A DNA stretch of 64,000 nt from Camellia lanceoleosa (lineage: Eukaryota > Streptophyta > Magnoliopsida > Ericales > Theaceae). The stretch covers positions 91,915,944 to 91,979,943 of the forward strand of contig CM045763.1 of assembly GCA_025200525.1 (NCBI GenBank), given 5' to 3'. Both the position numbers and the translations under genes were made by a program. The notes beneath the pieces are model-generated. The model did no database searches, was not told the origin of the DNA, and saw only the letters and a program-made list of their open reading frames with translations. This document shows positions 9,585-20,263 of this stretch, piece by piece. Position 1 is the first letter of the stretch. Every line of letters starts with the position of its first letter.

Positions 9585-12388
9585 TATATTTATGTCTGTA
9601 TGTTCTGTTTGGTTGATTGGGAAATGGAATGAAAGGGAGGAAACTTGGGGATTTTAAATAATTGTGATTTGATTGGTTTTTGCTTAATTTTGTCGGCAAT
9701 TTGTCTGGTTGTGCTGGGTTTTGTGTTTTTTTTTTTTGGGGGTGCAGATCTGAGAAATAAAGTTCGATTATTGGATTCTTGTTGTTTCATTTGTGAGGGT
9801 GTTTGTTGAATTTGAGTTCTGAGTATTAAGTTTGTTGAATTTAAAGGCATGAGTTTCCTGAGTGTGAGTTTATTTTTCAAAGAATTTTATTTTTATTCTT
9901 TGTGAAATTTTGAGTTAGTGTATTTGTTTGTCTGTGTTTGGTTTCCGAGAGAAAATGCTAGTATTACTTTGGCTGGATTATTCATAATTAGCTTCATTTC
10001 TGATGCTGTTTGTTGAATTTGAGTTCTGATGAGAGTTGGGTTTGATGAATCTTAAAGGCATGTGTTTTGTGATTTTAAGTTCATTGTTGGAAGAGTTTTA
10101 TTTTTTATGTTTTGTTGAAATTTTGAGTTGGTGTATTTGTTTGTCTGCGTGTGTTTGGTTTCTGAGAAAATCGCTCGTAAAGTCACGAAGTTAGAACTGA
10201 AAACTACTGTTTTTTACCTCTTTCCCCAGCTACTATATGGAGGTATAATAACCTCATAACCATTTATGATTGTCAAACCGGTTAAAATTTGACTATTTGA
10301 GCTGTTTTCTTATCAATTATTGTTTTCAAGATTTAGCTGTACTTCTTTTGTCTGATGAATTATGTTCTTCTGTTAGGTTTGGCATGTCTTTTGTGATTTG
10401 CAGTTTATATTTTGGAAGAATTTTATTTTCACTTTCTGTATTTTGTTGAAATTTTAACTTGGAGTGTTTGTTTGTCTGTCTGTGTGCATTTGGTTTCTGA
10501 GAAAATTGCTTGGAAAGTCACAAAGTTAGACATGAAAACTACCGTTATTTTCTTTTCTTGTTACCTGATTTGGAACCACGCGATGGACTGACCCCTTGTA
10601 CTGCTCTTGCCTTCTTGCTTGCTTGGTTGCTAATCCCCTTCCTTCCTTTGCTCTTAGTTTTTCCTCCCCCCTTAGTTAGTAATCCAATTATTTCCCGAAG
10701 AAAGACTTTCCTTAACACATATTATACCTGAAAGCGACAATGGCTCCATACTCCATATTTTACCTTAAATGACAAGCCAACTCCCTCAGTTAGCTTTCAG
10801 GAAGTTAAGGAGAGTTAAGATTGTCAAATGTTTAAAATTCGACTATTATGAACTGTTTTCTCACCTCATGACCATTTGTCACATGTCAAATGTTTAAAAT
10901 TCGATTATTTTGAGCTGTTTTCTCATCAATTTTTGTTTTCAATGTTGAGCTGCACTTCTTTTGTCTGATGAATTATGTTTTTATTTTTATTTTTTTATTT
11001 TTTAATTAGGTTTGGCCATTGGTGAGGAGCTTCGATCAGCCACAGAGGTATAAGCCCTTTGTCAGCAGATGTATCGTGCAAGGTGACCTTAAGATTGGTA
11101 GTCTCAGAGGTGAATGTGAAGTCAGGGCTTCCCACAATGAGCACCGAAAGGTTGGAATTGCTTGATGATGAGGATCACATCCTCGGCGTCAGGTTAGATT
11201 GGTGGTGATCACAGGCTGAAGGTATGGATTTTTGTATTATTTTCTTTTATCCTGTTCACTTTATTGTCTAGTGTTAAGACAACCCATAATTTTGTTGCTG
11301 TTCATGGCAATAACTCATATTTCTGTTTGTATAAATGAGTTTTATGCCATTTTGCTTACAAATGCATGTGTGGGTAGCCGACATGTTTGGATGATGTTAT
11401 TTGCGAGGAGGATTTGGTCTTTTCTCTTCGTAGCCTTTGAATACTGGGGGTGGAAGATGATGAGGAGTTGTTCGATCATATCATTCATGTGACAACTTAT
11501 TGCTTATCGCTTCTACTTGGGATATCTTTTCACTGGATCCTTGCCATTTAATGATTTGTACAACAATTCTAGCATATTTGGTTTAAGAAATACGGATTGA
11601 CTTGAAAACATTCTCTCTTAATAGATGGTGTACCTTTGCATTTATGGGTAATTGTTCTGTTCTTGTGTTGCATGCCATGCATATAAGAGAAATAGTGAAA
11701 GGCAGCTACTTCTGCCAACTGGAGTTTATTGCTCTTCTGCTTTTTGTTTAGAGGACTATTTAGGATAGAAATCTCCAACTTTACTGTTTTGAGCAAGCAG
11801 CGGAACCAAAATTCTATCTTTGGAAGGGCCAAAAGCATGACTAAAATTTTCACCAGCCAATTGATATAAACTATCATATTTTTCTTAGCTTAAAAATGAT
11901 AAATATACTAAGAAACCAATATCTATTCAACATTACCAAAATATGAACAAAAAGATCCCAAAATATTTTATGTTTCATCTCAACTTGTTACAAAAACATT
12001 GAATAATTTTTTGATAATTTCAGATTTAGTCCATTATAATTAGTTGGGCTTCCTGGATATATAAGAAAGCCATTAGTTAGGTACTATATATACTGTATAG
12101 TTATGAAATTTTAGTAAGGACATTCAAATTTCAAACCGTGATTTCTTTAATTTGTTACTTAATCGTGCAGAACTACTGTTCAATCACTACCGTCCATCCA
12201 GAGATGACTGATGGTAGACCCGGGGGGCGCTAGTGATCGAGTCATTTGTGGTGGATGTGCCTGATGGAAACACTAAAGATGAGACCTGCTATTTTGTTAA
12301 GGCCCTGATCAACTGCAACCTCAAATCTTTGGCCGGCGTTGCAGAGAAGGGCAATGCAGGATCGGGCTGGACCGTCAGTCGGCTCTGA
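9435..12388 (+). CDS. PYL9: Abscisic acid receptor, PYR/PYL/RCAR family, PYL9-like (three exons, indel-damaged)
   Basis: This START-fold soluble receptor binds ABA and then inhibits clade A PP2C phosphatases in cytosol and nucleus. Exon 1 is 9435-9533 (33 codons, starts [12 protein letters not shown] and ends KHIKAPVDL, with GT donor at 9534). Exon 2 is 11010-11221 (starts [17 protein letters not shown]; acceptor ttag, donor gtatgg). Exon 3 is 12171-12388 (starts NY, ends SRL-stop). Visible family signatures are the SGLP gate loop, [16 protein letters not shown], the GDHRL latch, and [18 protein letters not shown]. The three-exon layout and wording match the PYL7-10 group, nearest to PYL9; total length (about 176 codons) is near the usual 185. 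The exon 2 and 3 reading frames are broken by small indels: near 11105-11110, at the gate loop near 11128-11136 (its Ala codon is missing), near 11191-11200, and several in exon 3 (about 12176-12225 and 12330-12375). Codons between breaks are intact, so the damage is either recent or sequencing error. Confidence 0.88.
9541..9590 (+). repeat. (TC)n(TA)n microsatellite at the start of PYL intron 1
   Basis: About 13 TC units run directly into about 9 TA units, starting a few bases after the 5' splice site. This is a likely length-variable site. Confidence 0.9.
9801..10555 (+). repeat. Three degenerate direct repeats within PYL intron 1
   Basis: Units begin at about 9801, 10008 and 10381. Each carries, in order, 'ggcatg' with T-rich text, 'gaattttattttt', 'ttgttgaaatttt', 'gtttgtctgtctg' and 'tttggtttctgagaaaat'. 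The second and third also share 'aaagtcacraagttaga' and 'gaaaactac'. They are intronic and non-coding. Confidence 0.75.
10272..10383 (+). repeat. Duplicate of the intron 1 / exon 2 junction
   Basis: This stretch repeats 10885-11016, sharing 'gactatttgagctgttttc', 'cttcttttgtctgatgaatt' and a terminal 'ttaggtttggc'. In the downstream copy the last bases are the true acceptor (ttag) and the first seven bases of exon 2. The upstream copy therefore carries a decoy 3' splice site with the first bases of exon 2, then changes at 10383 into the third intron repeat. Confidence 0.8.
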
Positions 12389-13033
12389 GTTGGTCAGTTA
12401 GCACTATTTGAAAAGAATTCTAATGGCTCTCATGCAAGACTTTCATTTACCCACAAGCTTTGTAGGCACCGGTCGGAACTTGGAGCTTATTTTTGACTTC
12501 CTCAAGAAGTTTTTGTACACAGTCCTCTGCTCGTAGCTTTGTCATTTATCATTCTCTCTCTGATTTACTCATCCTCGTTTGTTTCTCTAAACTGATGCTA
12601 GGCTTTACCTCATATGTATCTTACTGTCCCGACAATTCTATGTATGAAAGAACTCGGTTCTCTTCCACTGTTACGTTCCTAGGTTTTGAGCATGGTGGGT
12701 ATGTAAGTTATGGTGGTGTTAAATTTGTAAGTATCTATAAAAGTGTGATCTCTATAGAATGCGTTTTCTAGTTGTTGGTTGAGTGAATTTGTGGGTATGT
12801 GTTTCGTAGTTTTGTATATATTGTGGGTATGTGTTCCAAGCTTTCTTTGTGCAGCATTAGGAGTCAATTCTGAAACTCTAGTCTGATATATCATGGATAG
12901 GGATTATGATTGTAAACGAGATGAGTCGGGTTGTTCAAGTTTAGTTTGAAAATTTAAGAAGTTTCAAAATGTGTTCATTTACCTTTCTAGTTGATCTCAA
13001 ATAAGTTTTAATTCAAACCTAGTATGAGTAGTA
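12389..13033 (+). other. PYL 3' UTR and downstream flank
   Basis: About 500 bases after the stop have a less AT-biased, UTR-like composition, with no recognised protein. The polyadenylation site cannot be fixed by eye. From about 12900 the sequence becomes ordinary intergenic DNA. Confidence 0.45.
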
Positions 13034-13402
13034 GGCTCCGTTTGTTTTGAGGTATAAGAAGGGTATTGGGACTAGTAATATCAAGGTATTACTAATGCTC
13101 TTGTTTGTTTGGAGAGATAACCTTGAGATTATTAGTCTCTTGGTATTACTAATACTCTTGGAAGGGGGATTGGTAAGGAGGAGGTAAAGATAGTATTAGA
13201 AAATAGTGAGGGGATTAGAAATTTTTTTATTTTTTATATATTGAGAATTTTTTTTAAGTATAATGTTTAAATTTTTTATATTTTTTTATTTGTTTTATTA
13301 TTTTGTATAAAATAATTTAACAATTCTTCACTATCAATCTCCTTCTTGTTAATCTCTTCACTATCAATCTCTTCCATTCTATCTCCCAAAACAAGCGGAG
13401 GC
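13034..13402. mobile_element. Tourist/PIF-Harbinger-like MITE
   Basis: The left end GGCTCCGTTTGTTTTG and the reverse-complemented right end GCCTCCGCTTGTTTTG match at 14 of 16. Each is bordered by gta (13031-13033 and 13403-13405), a 3-bp target duplication. The element is 369 bp long, AT-rich and without coding sequence. TIR style and 3-bp duplication fit Harbinger-type MITEs, although the usual duplication there is TAA/TTA. Confidence 0.7.
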
Positions 13403-13428
13403 GTATAGTTTTAAGCGAGTTGAGTTGA

Positions 13429-14123
13429 GCATCTCCAGCGGTGAATCGATTTTTCACCGTCTGAGTCAAAAATGACTCATTCATCAAATTTGATACCACT
13501 CACTCTAACGGTGTATCAAATCATGGGGCAACAGCGGTTGATCAACTGTAAGCATAAAAAAAATTTTTTTTCTCAGTTTGATTCTGCACCATCAATTGTT
13601 TGATGTTTGGCGAGCTACACACAATTGTTTCTCAGCTTGATGCTTTCTGCACCATCAATTGTTTCTTTAAACAATTCGTTTGCACCTTTCATTAAACAAT
13701 TCACAATTCATTAAACAATTCACACTTTAAACAATTCATTTGCAGCTTTCATTCTCAGATTGATGCTAGAATTGCATGGGTTGGTTGACCCGGTTGACCA
13801 TTGATTAACGATAAAGGAAATAATTTTATTTTTATTTTTTTGAACTGTTTGAACTTTTTTTGACTGGTTTGAACCCACCAATTGTAAAGGAAAGCGGTCG
13901 CCCGGTTGGTCAACCGGCCGAGCAACCGGTTGGTTGACCGGTGTCCCTCCTTCAGCAGTCGATATGATGATTTCACCAAATCTGTGTCTCGTTCTCAGTT
14001 TGATGATTTTTTTGCTGAAATCTCATTTTGATATCAATCTGATGCAATCGTTGGAGCATGAAAAATGGACTTTTTTATCAAAATTTAAATTTAGTCTTTG
14101 AGTTTGATTAGCGTTGGAGATGG
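13429..14123. mobile_element. TIR element with 'gcatctccagcg' ends
   Basis: The left end gcatctccagcggtgaat is the imperfect inverse of the right end (ccatctccaacgctaat when reverse-complemented). 'ttgag' lies near both flanks. The interior (about 695 bp) has repeated 'aaacaattca' units at 13660-13735 and clustered 'ggttgaccgg/caaccgg' inverted motifs at 13780-13945. There is no recognisable transposase, so it is non-autonomous. Confidence 0.5.
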
Positions 14124-14349
14124 CTTTGAGTAGTAATTTGTTAACGAGTTTAAAATGTATTAAGGCAGTGAAGGTGCAGCACAAGGACGGAGAACTCTGC
14201 AATTAATAATTTTGTTTATTATTATTATAATTATTTTACAAATAACAAAAGAAATTTCACTAATAAGAAAAAAAAAAAAAAAAAAAAAAAGAAGAAGAAG
14301 ACAAAGCACAACAAACTAATAGACAATTTTGGAAATGAATTTTTTTGGT
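14124..14349. repeat. Poly-A/GAA tract in intergenic DNA
   Basis: A run of about 28 A followed by (GAA)n lies at about 14268-14302. It could be the tail of a retroposon, but nothing recognisable lies upstream. Confidence 0.5.
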
Positions 14350-14772
14350 TTTTTTTTTTTTTTGGTTAAAATAGAACTAAAAGACAAAATAGGTTAAAAT
14401 AGTGAATAAGACAAAATGTCATATCAAACTCATAATCATTTTACTTTTTCTCTCATAAACATCACATTCAACTATAAAAAAATCTAACTTTCTTTTCAAA
14501 CATAAAAAATTTAGCCTCCTAAAATAATCAAAAACTAAAATAACTTACTAAAATAGTAACTTTCCAAACACTTACATAAGATGGAAAAAAAAACAAAAAA
14601 ACACAAAACTCAAGATCAACGCAATGCTTTGGCAAGGAGGTAAAAAGCCAGCTTTTGGCTTTTTATCCATTTTTAGGTCACATTACCTCTCACATTTTTT
14701 ATCCACTAAAAAACAAAATAAATTAAAAAAAATCAAAAAAATTAACTTTTTACCGACTTTCTAAAACACCAC
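14350..14772. mobile_element. Second copy of the paired MITE-like units
   Basis: 14350-14580 resembles 6262-6480 ('aaaagacaaaatagg', 'caactcataatcattacac', 'actttccaaacac'). 14624-14772 resembles 6498-6648, with inverted ends gcaaggaggtaaaaagccagc and gtgttttagaaagtcggtaaaaag. The same two units are adjacent at both loci. Confidence 0.5.
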
Positions 14773-15639
14773 TTGTGTACTCTTGTTTGAGACTTCCGGC
14801 TCAGATATTGGGAAGGAAGCCGGAAGAAGCCCCTGAGGAGAGAGAGCAAAGGTTGCTCCGAAAAAACATGTTTGCTTTTATTTTCTAGAACACAATCTTG
14901 TTGGGTGAATTATTTACAAAAATAATTTTCTAGAAATAAACCTCTTTTAGAAACACACAAACAAAATAAAATAAAAATTCAAAACAGTTTACACACAATA
15001 ATAAAAGCAATGTGAAAATGATGGGTGTTTTGAAAATTTTCAGTCTTTTATTCTGAAAACACAAAAAGCGAAAATGAAATAAACAAGCAGAATAGAACCA
15101 AGCAGTTGTTAGAGACGGTAAAAGGGCGATAAAAGGATTAATATATTCAAATTTGACTCACATTTAACTCGTTAAAATTTATAAGATTTGCTCATTAAGT
15201 AAATAAGTCAAGTATAAACATATTTTGAAACTTGTTTAGTTTTCAAAACAAATTTGAATAATCTACTAGTTAATTCAATAATCAATACGCTATAAAAAGG
15301 AAAAAGAAAAAAAGCTAGGTCCCGAATTTGGGATCTCGAATTTTTCGAAATGGATATGTATGGTGGAAATTGAATTGATGAAGTGTGAGATTTACATATG
15401 AAATAAATTTGAGCCATTAATGTAAAATTTTGGACAATTTCTAAGTTTTATATCTTGGTATGTAGCATTACTAAAAAAAATACTACTCTAAATTGGCTCA
15501 ATTAAAATTTATTTTAAATCTGCTAAAAGATAAACAAGTTAATCTTAAACAATTTTATAGTTTGTTAAGTTTTAAAATTAACTTAATAATTTATTATTTG
15601 ACTCAACACAACTCGTTAATAATATTATGCAAGGCAAAG
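14773..15639. other. Intergenic DNA, nothing recognised
   Basis: AT-rich, no supported coding sequence or repeat structure. Confidence 0.5.
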
Positions 15640-15830
15640 CATGTACAATCTCTTTCAATGCTCCTAGTCGTCCATCCATCCTTCATGTAGCGTGGACCTC
15701 ACGTGTGAACCACATGATATAGCTGGTGTAGAAGCCCTGGAGGAGTTTATCCATGAACTCCAAACATTTCTTTCTAGCTTCATCATTGAGGATCAACTAG
15801 GACCCCTTATTTATAGGTCACAAAAATGGC
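15640..15830 (-). other. Small gene-like segment with TATA box (unrecognised)
   Basis: On the minus strand a good TATA box (tataaataagggg, near 15803-15817) precedes, by about 35-60 bases, two short overlapping frames. One starts MKLERNVWSSW (39 codons, stop TAG) and one starts MDKLLQGFYTSYIMW (23 codons, stop TGA). A cacgtg G-box lies within. GC content is higher than the surroundings. I do not recognise either peptide. It could be the remnant of a first exon or of a mobile element promoter. Confidence 0.25.
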
Positions 15831-16611
15831 ATGAGCAACATGGTGAGAGAGAGAGAGATAAAAGTTTGGTGAGTGATGCACATGTGAGGAGAAATATTAA
15901 ATATTCTCATAATATTATGTGACATGAAAAATTATATATATTTCTTTTAAGCGTAATTATAAGTAGTGCTTTAACTTAAATTTTATTGACTAAAATAGTG
16001 AGACTCATCACTTTTGTATCTCTTTTGGAGAAAATAAAAATGTCTTTAACATAAGTTGCAGAGAGCAATGCTTCAAAACTATCAAATAACTTTTCTACTT
16101 GATATTATCTATATAATACTTTAGATAAATAAGAAACATAACACATTAAGTGAGTGACAACATATTCAATGAGTAAACTTTTTCACTAATTAATTGACTT
16201 GAAGCACTATGTTAATAATGCACAAGATATTTTGATACTACTCACATTTAGGCGTATTTGTTTGAAGAATAGCTCTTGAAATATTATGTAGTATTATTCA
16301 TGTATTACTCTTAATTAATGATGTACTGATGAATTTTACGAATAAAATAATAATGACTTACATTTGTTAAAGTAGACAAACTACTTGACCCTCATTATTT
16401 GGCAAGTGAGTTGATTGTTGCCAGGGTCGCCTTAATCTAATCTAAGCATACAAGAAAGGTGGGCAGACATTGCTATAGTCAACCACCATCGTGAACAAGG
16501 AATTAAGCAGCCTAGGCTTCTTAACCATAATCATTACCATATGTAAACAAGGAACATAATTTCGTTCCCTATTCATCAAAATAGCCAAAAACATTTATAT
16601 TATTTAGGGTA
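15831..16611. other. Intergenic DNA, nothing recognised
   Basis: AT-rich, no gene or repeat family supported. Confidence 0.5.
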
Positions 16612-16953
16612 AATTACAAACATATTTTTTGAGTTTTATTTAAATTACAAATTATTTTTGTAGTTGTAGAAATTACATTATGTCCCTTAAGATTTCTAAT
16701 TTCATAACAAAAACATTTTATTAATAAATCATCAAGTTTATTAATAGTTTTTAATAATGTTAAATTTTATTTCAATTAATACTTCAAATAATTTTATTAT
16801 TGTATAGGTAAACAGTTAGAAATTTCACATTTTCAATTAATTTTGTTAAATAAAAAATTCTATGAGGAGGTAATTGTAATTTTCCAAACTATAAGGAGTA
16901 ATTCGTATTTTAAGCAAACCTTAAGAGATGTATTTGTAATTTATCCTATTATA
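16612..16953. mobile_element. MITE with TIR agggtaaattacaaa
   Basis: The left end agggtaaattacaaacatat and the reverse complement of the right end (aggataaattacaaatacat) match closely. The next parts of each arm ('aaattacaaatt' versus 'aaatacgaatta') also correspond. It is about 340 bp and non-coding. The family was not assigned; a TA- or TTA-type duplication is possible but not clear. Confidence 0.6.
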
Positions 16954-17589
16954 AGAAATCAAACAAATGATTATTATTTCAAAATTGACTAATATTAGTA
17001 GTGTCTGACAAAGTTCTTTACCATTATTTTCTTAGCGATTGATTTGGTAAGATATTTTTAAATTCAGTGTGAACTTGAGCATAAATTCAAAAATTTAAAT
17101 TAAATTCGGTCTAAGTTTGATTAAAGATACCAGGCAAATCAAAAATCAAATTATATATACATAGATACAAGTAATAATACAAAATCATATCTTTCTTTTC
17201 ATATTTAAAAATGACTATACCACTACAGAGATGCATTGTTTCCTTGATTCTCGTTTCTCTTCTCTCTGTCTTTCCTTCATTGTGTACTTATTATTTTTTA
17301 TTTTGATGTTATTAAAGATTAATAGGGTTTAATTTTTACAAATTAATCAGACTAGTTGCAAAAACAAACAATAAATAAATAATTAAGTGCTTGTTTGACA
17401 TCTTCTATAAAAGACAAAAATCAAAAATTATTAAAAAATTCAAAAAATTATCACTATTCATAAAAAATATAAAAAACAAATTTACACATGCAAAGTACAA
17501 TCCAACTGTGTATTGAAGTGATGGTAAGTGATGGTACAAATTTACACAAGCGGGTGCAAAAGAAATTTACGAGATGGTGCTGTTAAACG
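16954..17589. other. Intergenic DNA, nothing recognised
   Basis: AT-rich sequence without supported features. Confidence 0.5.
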
Positions 17590-17885
17590 TGTGGGCCCAT
17601 TACGGGTTCGTTTTAATAATCTGAATCGTTAAATATGTAGAACTTATTGAGTACTATATACCTATAAAAATCACATTAATCAAATATCGATAGCTATATG
17701 ATCAAATCAGTTTTGTATAAAACAAATGGGCGGTGAATAAATTAACGGTTGAAAAAAATTGATCTGATGAGATAGCTATCGATATCCGATCAACAATTTT
17801 TAACGGTATATAGTACTCAAAGAGTTCTAGATATTGAGCAGTTTAGATATCAAAAAGGACCGTGGTGAAACGGGCCGAACAACAA
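17590..17885. mobile_element. Foldback MITE with arms of about 120 bp
   Basis: 17590-17712 and 17760-17885 are inverted copies. Both contain, in mirrored order, 'ggcccat/cggcccg', 'tgagtactatata', 'atcgatagctat' and 'gatcaaatcag/ttgatctgatg', with a short spacer between. The structure would fold into a near-complete hairpin. It is non-coding. Confidence 0.65.
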
Positions 17886-17939
17886 CCTTTCGATCCACCG
17901 CACAACTTCAAAGCAGAGTACTATATGGCTTCCTAAACA

Positions 17940-18965
17940 ATCACGCATAGGGGGCATTAAGGGTAATCGGTAATTTTTCTATTTTATACAGTATTGTTAG
18001 GTTTTTAGCTTGGCAACTCCGTTTGACAAAACTCTTTTCGAGATGTATTTATTTTCGCACTTTTATTTGGTGAGGCTATGAGTTTATTAGATGCAAATCA
18101 AGCGAATCGAGCCATGCGAGAAGTTTGTGATGTTAATACTTTCAAGATTGCATTCAAAATTGCATTCAAAATTGCATACGCCATTGGTCGCTCGAGCCAA
18201 GAAGAGCTCGCTCGGCGAAGGTTTACTCGCTCGATCCAAGGAGTTCTCGCTCGAGCCAAGGATTGCGTCCATACAAAAACCTGAAAGAGTGTATTCCTCG
18301 CTCGAGCCAAGGGTTCCTCGCTGGAGCCAAGGCACTAGTAGAAATCATGAAAAATACACTCCTCGCTCGAGCCAACAAAGCTTCCGAATTTCCCAAGGAG
18401 TTTGTTTTCTTCCCAATCTAGGATTACTTTTGGTTCTCTATAAATATTTGGTTTTCTCCCAAAACTAAGGGATTGATTTGAAGTCTTCCAGATCTTCTTT
18501 TTGGTTCTTAAAGGTTTATATCTGGGGATATTTTGTTATGTTTTTCTTTGATGTTTTATTGAGTATTCAACTTATGGTTTAAAGAGAGTACATCAAAGGT
18601 TTGTTTGTTATACACAAAAGAGAGAGTTGTTCTTGGTTGTGAATTGAAGAATTGAGCTGGCTTTAGTGGAATCCGGGTGGCTCATCGAGAAAGACAATTC
18701 CGTCTTTGAAGATGGGGTTGGAAGAAGCACATAGAAGTTGGTTCAATTAGGCGTTGTGGATTAAGCTAGATAATTGAGAGTGATACTGTGTAATTCCTTT
18801 AAATCTTCTTAGTGGATTGTTCTTGTGGCGGTTGCGTGATTTTTGATCACAATTGGAAGGTGTCAATTGTGGTTTTTCCGTAAAATCTTTGTGTCTCTTT
18901 CTCTTGATTGTTTGATTGGGATTGTTTTATTACCTTAAAATTTATACATAATCACAAATCAACAT
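17940..18965 (+). mobile_element. Solo-LTR-like segment of a copia-type element
   Basis: The segment has LTR architecture. A 5' part starts around tgttaggtttttagc (17994). A TATA box (ctctataaatatttgg, about 18437-18452) is followed by an untranslated R/U5-like region with 'gtggattgttcttgtggcgg' and 'gtttttccgtaaaatctttg', a phrase typical of plant copia LTR 3' ends. The end is probably 'aatcacaaatcaaca' near 18964. No internal domain or second LTR lies nearby. Exact ends and target duplication could not be fixed; the LTR may begin somewhat before 17994. Confidence 0.55.
18187..18378 (+). repeat. Tandem-like CTCGCTCGAGCCAAG motifs in the LTR
   Basis: Six to seven copies of ctcgctcgagccaag (with variants cgatcc, ctggagcc and cggcgaagg) sit at irregular spacing upstream of the TATA box, in the U3 position. 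They are unusually GC-rich against an AT-rich background. Confidence 0.8.
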
Positions 18966-20263
18966 CTAGGAGGTTTTTGATTTTTCAAGTATTTTATTAT
19001 ACATTTTTTAGTAAAAGTTAAAAATTATTCCAAATAATCATATTTTTTCCTTTACTTTTTATCTAAGCAGTCAAAAAAAAATGCACTTATATAATTTATT
19101 AGACAATTGAGACCTCGTGTTACAAGTTAGGCTTAGCACATGCTTAAACAACTGTACAATTTAAAATTAAGTCACCTTTTAAACTTCTTATCAAAAACAC
19201 CTGAGTTACACCCCACCGCATACATCAAATAATGACCATCAAGCCCTCCCCATAATTTGACAAAATTGTAAGGCCAATGTAAGCATTACCAGACAACAAG
19301 GTGCAAACCTTGTGTTTGATGTACTTCAATAAAGTTCAAGTGTGTTAGTACCTTTTTTAACCAAAAAAACAAAAAAAAAAAAAAAAAAAAAAAAAAAGAC
19401 AAGTCTTTAGTACCTTAATTGAGCAGTCATACTCCTAGTAATAATAGCCATCGAATTTGATTATTATTCTTTTTAGGGTCATGAACTTGGCTTTTATTAA
19501 TGTATGTGTGTTCTATACTATTTTAATGATTGGGAGGCCTTGATTGATTTGGAGGAAGTTGTTTTGAAGTTGTTCTATGGCCTCTGCACTCATTTCTTTA
19601 TTATGTGAATGATACAGTTTGTCTGTCCATTATGAAGTGAATCTTATATTATATTATATTATTTTGTTATTTAATTAGTTAATTGGAACTTAGGCCCATT
19701 CTCTTTGGAAATAATTTTAAAATTATTTGGATGATAAAAATAAGTAGATGCTCGACGGACTTGATGGAGTGCATGTTAAATCTTTTATATTTGATGCATC
19801 GCATTGTTGATCATGTAAGCGAGTTTAGACATCTCCTATCTCACTTTTGTAGATAAATAGATAGAGATACTATGTTTGTTATCTTTTCGTCCTCTTTCTT
19901 GTTGTTGTTATTGTTTAATTGGTGAAACCTAGGCCTGCACTCCGTTAGAAATAAGTTTAAAGCTGTTTAAATTTGAAAAATAAGGGGACTCCCATTTTGA
20001 AGGAGATTATGGCTCAATACATTGTTTATGGTTCTTCCATGTTTGGTCTCCTGCGTTGTCAGCTCCTATTGTTGGACTCCCAATGAATAGGAATTTCATG
20101 ATCACATTCAGAAAATTATTGCGCATTGGTCGCCTACTGCTACCATTTTACCTAACAAAACAAAAGAAAAAAAAAAGCAAGAGAAACCTGTATCCAAATT
20201 GAGATGCATATTCTAGCATAAGATTGGCAAGAATTTGGTTGGATACTTGATTGCACCATGTGG
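18966..20263. other. Intergenic DNA with a poly-A tract
   Basis: A run of about 29 A (with one C upstream) lies at about 19370-19397 and follows sequence that could be a retroposon tail. No recognisable gene was found in the block. Confidence 0.45.

Noticed and set aside
18187..18378. Regular-looking repeats as a possible CRISPR array
   Set aside because: Units are 15 bases with irregular, repeat-like spacers in a plant LTR. Neither the architecture nor the organism fits.
18091..18468. 125-codon plus-strand frame across the CTCGAGCC motifs
   Set aside because: It lies in the U3 part of an LTR, the repeat is read in several frames, and no protein family resembles it.
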